Shown here one piece after another: positions 58,886-64,000 of a stretch of 64,000 bases of DNA (the first letter of the stretch is position 1; each line of letters begins with the position of its first letter). A program made the translations under genes and the position numbers. The DNA comes from Oscillospiraceae bacterium. Lineage in GTDB: Bacteria; Bacillota; Clostridia; Oscillospirales; Oscillospiraceae. A model generated the notes under the pieces. It worked only from the letters and a program-made list of their open reading frames with translations. It was not told where the DNA came from and made no database searches. The DNA is taken from the NCBI GenBank assembly GCA_910575695.1, contig CAJTGJ010000002.1:124001-188000 (forward strand). Reading direction: 5' to 3'.

Positions 58886-59353
58886 ATGGCTTTCCTGAAT
58901 ACGATTAACATTGTGGGCTCCGGCCTCACCGCGCAGCAGCTCCGGCTGGACGTCGTGGCGGAAAACGTGACCAATTCCCAGACCACCCGCACCGAGGCCG
59001 GCGACGGGGCCTACCGCCGGAAGATGGTGGTGTTCCAGGCCGTCAGCGGCCGGGACACCTTCCGGGACGTTATGGCCCGGGCCTCCACCAGGGCGGTGTC
59101 CAACACCGCGTCCCAGCCTTCGGCAGGCGGCGTGATTGTCACCGACATCATCGAGGACGAGGCGCCCATGAAGATCGTCTACGATCCGACCCATCCAGAC
59201 GCGGATGAGGACGGCTATCTGGAGATGCCCAACGTGGATATGGTGAAGGAGATCGCCGACGCCATGGCCGCTTCCCGGGCTTATTCCTCCAACGTCACGG
59301 CGTTCAATACCCTCAAGACTGTGATCTCCAGCGGGCTGGAGATCGGCAGATAA
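58886..59353 (+). CDS. flgC: Flagellar basal-body rod protein FlgC
   Basis: 155 aa. Seen: NIVGSGLTAQQLRLDVVAENVTNSQTTRTEAGDGAYRRK and the C-terminal VDMVKEIADAMAASRAYSSNVTAFNTLKTV, characteristic of FlgC. Confidence 0.95.
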   Translation: MAFLNTINIVGSGLTAQQLRLDVVAENVTNSQTTRTEAGDGAYRRKMVVFQAVSGRDTFRDVMARASTRAVSNTASQPSAGGVIVTDIIEDEAPMKIVYDPTHPDADEDGYLEMPNVDMVKEIADAMAASRAYSSNVTAFNTLKTVISSGLEIGR

Positions 59354-59390
59354 CCGCTGCCCCACCTATTTTTAAAGGAGATGCTTGGCA

Positions 59391-59741
59391 ATGAGCACAG
59401 TATATGACGGAATCGCCGGACTGGGCAGCTTGTCCGGCCTGAGCGCGGTTCAGCGCATGGACGCCCTGGCCAGGGCGCAGCAGGGCGCCGACGGCGCGGA
59501 GGAGTCCGGCAAGGCTGGCGAAAGCGTATTCGGCCAGATTTTCAGTTCCATGATCCAGAACGTGAAGGATACCGACGCGGAGTTTACCCAGACACAGTAT
59601 CTGCTGGCCACCGGTCAGCTGGACAACCCCGCCCAGGTGGGCATTGCCGCGTATAAAAACGAGATCGCGGTGAGCCTGCTGGTCCAGATGCGCAACAAGG
59701 CGCTGGACGCTTACAACGAGCTGAAGAACATGAGCGTCTGA
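59391..59741 (+). CDS. fliE: Flagellar hook-basal body complex protein FliE
   Basis: 116 aa. Links the MS ring to the rod. C-terminal VGIAAYKNEIAVSLLVQMRNKALDAYNELKNM is typical. The ATG at 59391 has AAAGGAG ten bases before; an in-frame TTG two codons earlier is an alternative. Confidence 0.92.
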   Translation: MSTVYDGIAGLGSLSGLSAVQRMDALARAQQGADGAEESGKAGESVFGQIFSSMIQNVKDTDAEFTQTQYLLATGQLDNPAQVGIAAYKNEIAVSLLVQMRNKALDAYNELKNMSV

Positions 59742-59792
59742 CGCGGCGCTGAACAATGAAGGCAAGAACGCGGAGAGCGGGGTCGATGGCAC

Positions 59793-61529
59793 TTGAACAA
59801 GGAAAAGCTGAGAGGGCTGCTTGAAAAGATCAAGACAACCCTCGGGAAGGTTTCCAAAAAGATATGGACACTGATTTTGATATGCCTGGTGGTTGTGGCC
59901 GCTGTCATTGTACTTATTGTCCATAATTATAATAACAGGCCCTACGCCGTTCTGATTGACAGGGCCAACAACGAGGAAATGGCCACGGTGCAGACCTGGC
60001 TCCAGGAACAGGGGATTACGGACTACAAGGTGGAGGGTACGGGGACGATCCTGGTGCCCGAGAATCAGGCGGTTACGCTGAAGGCCCGGTTGCTCCAGCA
60101 GCAGTATTCCAGCGCCAACGCGTCCCCCAGCGGCTATTTTGAGCGGGTGGGCGCGCTGTCCACCCAGTATGACCGGAAGATAGCCTGGCAGCTGGATGTG
60201 CAGGACCGGCTGGCGCAGGTCATCCGGCAGTTCCCCGGCGTGCTGTCCGCCACGGTGGAGATCACCCTCGGCGACGACAACAGCTACGTGCTGTATGAGA
60301 ACAATGTGGTGGAAGCCAGCGCCGCCGTCATGCTCACCATGGAGCAGGGCAAGATGCTGGACAGCGGACAGGTTGCCGCCATCCGCAACTATGTGTCCCA
60401 CAGCGTGCCGGACCTGGACGTGGAGAACGTGTCGGTAAGCGACACCATCGGCAACACCTACAGCGATTTCTCCAGCGGCGGCAACGCCAACAGCGATTCC
60501 CTCCTGAAGCTCCAGCTGGAGCAGGAGTGGAGCAACCGCATCCGCACCCAGATTGTGGGGGTGCTGGAGGACGCCTACGGCAAGGGCAACGTGAAAGCCG
60601 CCGTCAACGTCTCGGTGGAGCTGGGCAAGAAGACCGTCAACACCCACGACGTGACCCTGCCTGAGTTCGCCCAGGACGGCTCCACCGGAGGCCGGGGCAT
60701 TTTGGGCAGCGAGTTCTATGCCTACCAGTTCACCACCCCGGACGGGGGTGCCGCCGGCGGCGTAGTGGGCACCTCCACCAATGCCGACCTGCCCACCAAC
60801 GTGGAGCCGGGGGAGGCCCAGGCCGAGCTGGAGAACATCCTCAATGAGGAGGCCAACCGGATCTACGACAACCCCACCACAGACACAGAAATGATTATCC
60901 ACTGCGGCACCATCACGGATGTGACGGCGGCAGTGACCATCAACAACCGCGACGTGACAGCGGAGGGCGGGACGGTGGATATTCCCACCGTCCGCCAGCA
61001 CGCCGCCATGGCCGCGGGCATCATCCCGGTGGTTACCGAGGATATGACCGCCGACGAATATTGGGAAACCCGCATTTCCGTGCTGGCTACCCCGTTCCCG
61101 GAGGAGGAGACTCCCGTGGAGCCCGATCCCGGTACGTCGGGCACTGTGTGGGGCATCCCCTATTGGGTGTTCATCGCCGCGGGCGTGGGCGTGATCCTGT
61201 TCGTGCTGGTGCTGACGCTGATCCTGGTCCTGCGCCGGAAGAAACGTAAGAAGCAGGAGGCCGAGCAGAAGGCCATGGAGGAGCTGCTGGCCACCGCCAT
61301 GCCGGGCAAGGCCATCGAGATCGGCGAGGACGGCCAGCCCATTATTGTGGACGCCCCGCCGGAGGTGGACAAGGACGGCAACCCCGTTGCCGGGGCCAAC
61401 GTGATGGACCTGCACACCGAACAGAGCATGGAGCTGCGCCAGAACATCCGCGATTTCGTGGACGAGAACATGGAAGTGGCGGCGCTGCTGCTGAAAAGCT
61501 GGATGAAGGAGGGCGGAGACAATGGCTGA
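59793..61529 (+). CDS. fliF: Flagellar MS-ring protein FliF
   Basis: 578 aa. Two membrane helices (about 23-44 and 450-472) enclose the large periplasmic-type region with ring-building motifs (LKARLLQQQYSSANAS, SATVEITLGDD, SHSVPDLDVENVSVSDTIGN). The C-terminal cytoplasmic tail binds FliG. Start is TTG at 59793; the ribosome site upstream is weak. Overlaps fliG by 8 nt. Confidence 0.93.
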   Translation: MNKEKLRGLLEKIKTTLGKVSKKIWTLILICLVVVAAVIVLIVHNYNNRPYAVLIDRANNEEMATVQTWLQEQGITDYKVEGTGTILVPENQAVTLKARLLQQQYSSANASPSGYFERVGALSTQYDRKIAWQLDVQDRLAQVIRQFPGVLSATVEITLGDDNSYVLYENNVVEASAAVMLTMEQGKMLDSGQVAAIRNYVSHSVPDLDVENVSVSDTIGNTYSDFSSGGNANSDSLLKLQLEQEWSNRIRTQIVGVLEDAYGKGNVKAAVNVSVELGKKTVNTHDVTLPEFAQDGSTGGRGILGSEFYAYQFTTPDGGAAGGVVGTSTNADLPTNVEPGEAQAELENILNEEANRIYDNPTTDTEMIIHCGTITDVTAAVTINNRDVTAEGGTVDIPTVRQHAAMAAGIIPVVTEDMTADEYWETRISVLATPFPEEETPVEPDPGTSGTVWGIPYWVFIAAGVGVILFVLVLTLILVLRRKKRKKQEAEQKAMEELLATAMPGKAIEIGEDGQPIIVDAPPEVDKDGNPVAGANVMDLHTEQSMELRQNIRDFVDENMEVAALLLKSWMKEGGDNG

Positions 61530-62598
61530 CGCTGCTGTGGCAGAACAAAAGGCGCCGGCTCCGGCGGAAGCCGCGGGCAAGCAGAAGAATCCCAATGAGA
61601 TCCCCCTCACGGGGGCCCAGCGGGCCGCTACCGTTATCATCTCCCTGGGGGTGGAACGGGCCTCCGCGCTGTACAAGTACATGGAGGCCGAGGACGTGGA
61701 GCAGCTCAGCCTGGAGGTCGCCAAAATGGGCTTCCTGGGCTCCGAGCAGACCGAGCAGATCCTGTATGAGTTTTACCAGCTCTGCCGCACCAACCGCGCG
61801 GTGACCGAGGGCGGTCTGGAATACGCCCGGGCGGTGCTGGAGAAGGCCTACGGCGCGGAGCGCGCCGACGAGCTGCTGGGCAAGGTCACCAAATCCCTGC
61901 AAAACCGTTCCTTCTCCTTCATGGAGAAGGCGGACGAGAAGGCGCTGTTCTCCGCTTTGCAGAACGAGCGCCCCCAGACCATCTCCCTGGTGCTGTCCTA
62001 CGTGGAGGCGGACAAGGCTGCGGCGGTCATCTCCCAGCTGGACGAGAAGCGGCAGGTGCAGGTGGTGGAGAGCATGGCCAAGATCGAGAGCGTGTCCCCC
62101 GTGGCCGTCAAGATCATCGAGGCCGAGATGCGCAAGAAGTTCTCCAGCATCGTCACCAACGCCAACGTCAAGGTGGGCGGCATCGACTACGTGGCCGATG
62201 TCATGAACAACATCGACCGCACCAGCGAGAAAAACATCTTCGACGGCCTGTCCGCCTATGACCAGGAGCTGGCCGACGAGATCCGCAAGCGGATGTTCGT
62301 ATTCGAGGACATCATCACCATGGACGACCGCTCCGTGCAGCGCTTTGTCCGGGACTGCGACCCCCGGGACCTGGTGCTGGCCCTCAAGACGGCCAACGAG
62401 GAGGTCGCCAAGAAGCTGCTTTCCAATATGTCCACCCGTATGGCGCAGAATATCAAGGACGACCTGGAGATCACCACCAACGTCAAGCTCAAGGACGTGG
62501 AGGACGCCCAGCAGCGCATCGTGGACATTATCCGCCAGTTAGAGGAAAAGAACGAGATCGTAATCGCGAAGGGCGGAAAGGACGATATCATTGCCTAA
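61522..62598 (+). CDS. fliG: Flagellar motor switch protein FliG
   Basis: 358 aa rotor protein. Seen: LTGAQRAATVIISLGVERASALYKYM at the N-terminus, the ExxR-type middle domain, and the C-terminal torque helix MTMDDRSVQRFVRDCDPRDLVLALKTANEEV with charged Arg, Asp and Glu residues. Overlaps fliF and fliH by 8 nt each. Confidence 0.96.
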   Translation: MADAAVAEQKAPAPAEAAGKQKNPNEIPLTGAQRAATVIISLGVERASALYKYMEAEDVEQLSLEVAKMGFLGSEQTEQILYEFYQLCRTNRAVTEGGLEYARAVLEKAYGAERADELLGKVTKSLQNRSFSFMEKADEKALFSALQNERPQTISLVLSYVEADKAAAVISQLDEKRQVQVVESMAKIESVSPVAVKIIEAEMRKKFSSIVTNANVKVGGIDYVADVMNNIDRTSEKNIFDGLSAYDQELADEIRKRMFVFEDIITMDDRSVQRFVRDCDPRDLVLALKTANEEVAKKLLSNMSTRMAQNIKDDLEITTNVKLKDVEDAQQRIVDIIRQLEEKNEIVIAKGGKDDIIA

Positions 62599-63466
62599 CA
62601 TTTTCAAAGCATTCTCCCGGACAAAGGCGGAGCCCTATAAGTTCCCTGCCGCAGAGGAGATTGTGGTGGAGGGGGCCGGGCCCGAGTTTGAGGAGTTCAC
62701 AATCCCGGAAGGCTCCTCCCCCCCGGAGGGGGAGGAGGCGGAGTCCGGCGAAGCCCTGGCCGGAAAGGCGCCTGAGCCCGAGGCTGAGCCTGAACCGGAC
62801 CCGGTGGAGACGCCCATCAGCTTTGCCCAGATCCAGGCGGAGCAGATCATGGCGGACGCCCGGCGGGAGGCGGACCAGCTTCTGATTCAGACCAAGGCCC
62901 GGGCCGATCAGGACGCCGAGGCGGTGATGGCCAGGGCCCGCGAGGCGGGCTATCAGGAGGGCTATGCCGCCGGAATGGCCAAAGCGGCCGAGGAATCCAG
63001 GCAGCTCCGGGAGGAGCAGGCAAAGCGTCTGGAGGAGGAGGTCCACCGCTTCATGGAGCACGCCGGGGACACGCTGGACCGACAGATGGACGCCAGCGTG
63101 GAGGATCTGCGGGACCTGGCCATGGCGGTGGCGGAGAAGGTGGTGTGCGTCAGCCTGAAAAGCAGCGCCGACGTCATCGCCCGGATGATCCAGACCGCCA
63201 TAGACAAGCGCAAGAAGAAGGAATGGGTGCATATCTATATTGCGGAGTGCGACGCCAAACGGCTCACCCAAGTACCGGCGTCGCTGACTGCCGCCCTGTC
63301 CGCCCTGTCAAACCGGGTGCGGATTATCCCCATGGGGGACGACGAATCGGGTACCTGCATCATTGAGATGCCCGACGAGATCGTAGACGCCAGCGCCGTC
63401 ACCCAGCTGAACAACCTGCGAACCATTCTGAACGACACGGCGGGGAGCGGCGCCAATTTGTTCTGA
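62591..63466 (+). CDS. fliH: Flagellar assembly protein FliH
   Basis: 291 aa. Regulates the FliI ATPase. Seen: an acidic, Pro/Glu-rich segment (about 35-75), a long coiled coil with small-residue repeats (QAEQIMADARREADQLLIQTKARADQDAEAVMARAREAGYQEGYAAGMAKAAEE) and the V-type-ATPase-E-like C-terminus (VAEKVVCVSLKSSADVI). TTG start at 62591 inside the fliG end. Confidence 0.9.
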   Translation: MPNIFKAFSRTKAEPYKFPAAEEIVVEGAGPEFEEFTIPEGSSPPEGEEAESGEALAGKAPEPEAEPEPDPVETPISFAQIQAEQIMADARREADQLLIQTKARADQDAEAVMARAREAGYQEGYAAGMAKAAEESRQLREEQAKRLEEEVHRFMEHAGDTLDRQMDASVEDLRDLAMAVAEKVVCVSLKSSADVIARMIQTAIDKRKKKEWVHIYIAECDAKRLTQVPASLTAALSALSNRVRIIPMGDDESGTCIIEMPDEIVDASAVTQLNNLRTILNDTAGSGANLF

Positions 63467-63514
63467 TACAGAAAAATCCTTTGGAGCGGGCCGGAACGGC
63501 CCATGGAGGAGATC

Positions 63515-64000
63515 ATGCCTTCCATATTTCAGCAGATGACCCGGCAGGTGTACAACGCGGAGCCCTACAGCCTGACGGGGAAAATTGAAAATATCGTGGG
63601 TATGTCCATCGAAGCCTCCGGCGGGCGGGCCGCTGTAGGCGATATCTGCCGGATTTACAACGGCGATTCCGGCGGACAGGTGACCGCCGAGGTGGTGGGG
63701 TTCAAAAACGACCACATCCTGCTTATGCCGTATTCAAACATGAACGGCATCTCGGCGGGCAATTTTGTGCGCAATACCGGGGGACAGCTCACCTTGCAGG
63801 TGGGCGAGTTCCTGCGGGGGCGGATTATCAACGCCCTGGGACAGCCCATTGACGGCAAGGCGCCTTTCGAGGGGGGGAGCTCCTATTGTATCGGAGCCAA
63901 CTATATCAACCCCCTCCAGCGCCCCCCGATCCGGGAACGGATCCAATTTGGGGTGAAGGCCATCGACGGGCTGATTACCATTGGCAAGGGCCAGCGTATC
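63515..64000 (+). CDS. fliI: Flagellar export ATPase FliI (partial, 3' end beyond the window)
   Basis: First 162 codons. Seen: GKIENIVGMSIEASGGRAAVGDICRIY (N-terminal beta-barrel) and FGVKAIDGLITIGKGQRI just before the expected Walker A motif. The start is the ATG after GGAGGAGATC; an ATG four codons earlier would encode that ribosome site. Full proteins are about 435-440 aa. Confidence 0.93.
   Translation, partial: MPSIFQQMTRQVYNAEPYSLTGKIENIVGMSIEASGGRAAVGDICRIYNGDSGGQVTAEVVGFKNDHILLMPYSNMNGISAGNFVRNTGGQLTLQVGEFLRGRIINALGQPIDGKAPFEGGSSYCIGANYINPLQRPPIRERIQFGVKAIDGLITIGKGQRI

Noticed and set aside
59313..61724. Minus-strand frame of about 800 codons opposite fliE-fliF-fliG
   Set aside because: Shadow of the flagellar genes; composition is typical of antisense translation.

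Overview
The window is a GC-rich (about 62-63 % by eye) chromosomal segment with ordinary housekeeping gene order. No rRNA, tRNA, CRISPR array, transposase or prophage gene was seen. SpoIIR, HrcA/CIRCE, a T-box, a six-gene Rnf complex, GatCAB with an archaeal-type AspRS and a flagellar basal-body operon point to a motile, endospore-forming, anaerobic Clostridia member, most like the Oscillospiraceae (Flavonifractor/Oscillibacter/Intestinimonas-type gut bacteria). This placement is an inference from gene content and base composition.

Layout. 0-2.5 kb: a GH88 unsaturated glucuronyl hydrolase and a DapA/NanA-family aldolase (sugar-acid catabolism). 2.5-13.3 kb, minus strand: one long aromatic amino acid operon, aroF-DUF6054-aroB-aroA-GNAT-aroC-gammaCA-pheA-aroK-aroQ-aroE, running on into ispE and spoIIR. 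It has a near-consensus promoter, a Phe-rich leader peptide and an attenuator hairpin. 13.4-20.8 kb: orphan response regulator, YifB/ComM ATPase, HAD phosphatase, ComEC, HolA and RNase M5. 20.9-25.2 kb, minus: an RpiB-metallopeptidase fusion, a PHP phosphatase and a PMT-type mannosyltransferase. 25.4-30.3 kb: hrcA-grpE-dnaK-dnaJ behind a perfect CIRCE. 30.4-32.8 kb: two unknown proteins, a tandem-OB SSB-like protein and a family 4 uracil-DNA glycosylase. 33-37.8 kb: T-box-controlled aspS-gatCAB. 37.9-40.8 kb: two membrane proteins and an MFS transporter behind an attenuator-like leader. 41-49.3 kb: rnfCDGEAB, NusG-domain-II protein, Gx transporter, a small membrane protein, a GlmU-like acyltransferase and glmM. 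49.3-52.7 kb, minus: an AlkZ-related-like protein, a beta-CASP nuclease and a triple-PepSY secreted protein. 53-58 kb: a REC/HD-GYP/GGDEF protein, an Hpt protein and a hybrid histidine kinase, read as one phosphorelay/c-di-GMP unit. 58.1-64 kb: flgB-flgC-fliE-fliF-fliG-fliH-fliI, with fliI cut by the window edge.

The most interesting signals are regulatory: (i) the Phe/Trp-codon leader peptide and attenuator ahead of aroF; (ii) a hairpin between ispE and spoIIR whose stem contains a sigma-F-like promoter, so that only the forespore transcript would expose the spoIIR ribosome site; (iii) a leader with competing perfect helices and a 12-bp terminator ahead of an MFS transporter; (iv) a possible small RNA between two promoters upstream of flgB; (v) three copies of a palindromic intergenic element. 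At protein level the RpiB-HExxH fusion with an internal ribosome site is the most unusual. All assignments were made by reading sequence and motifs; no database search was run.
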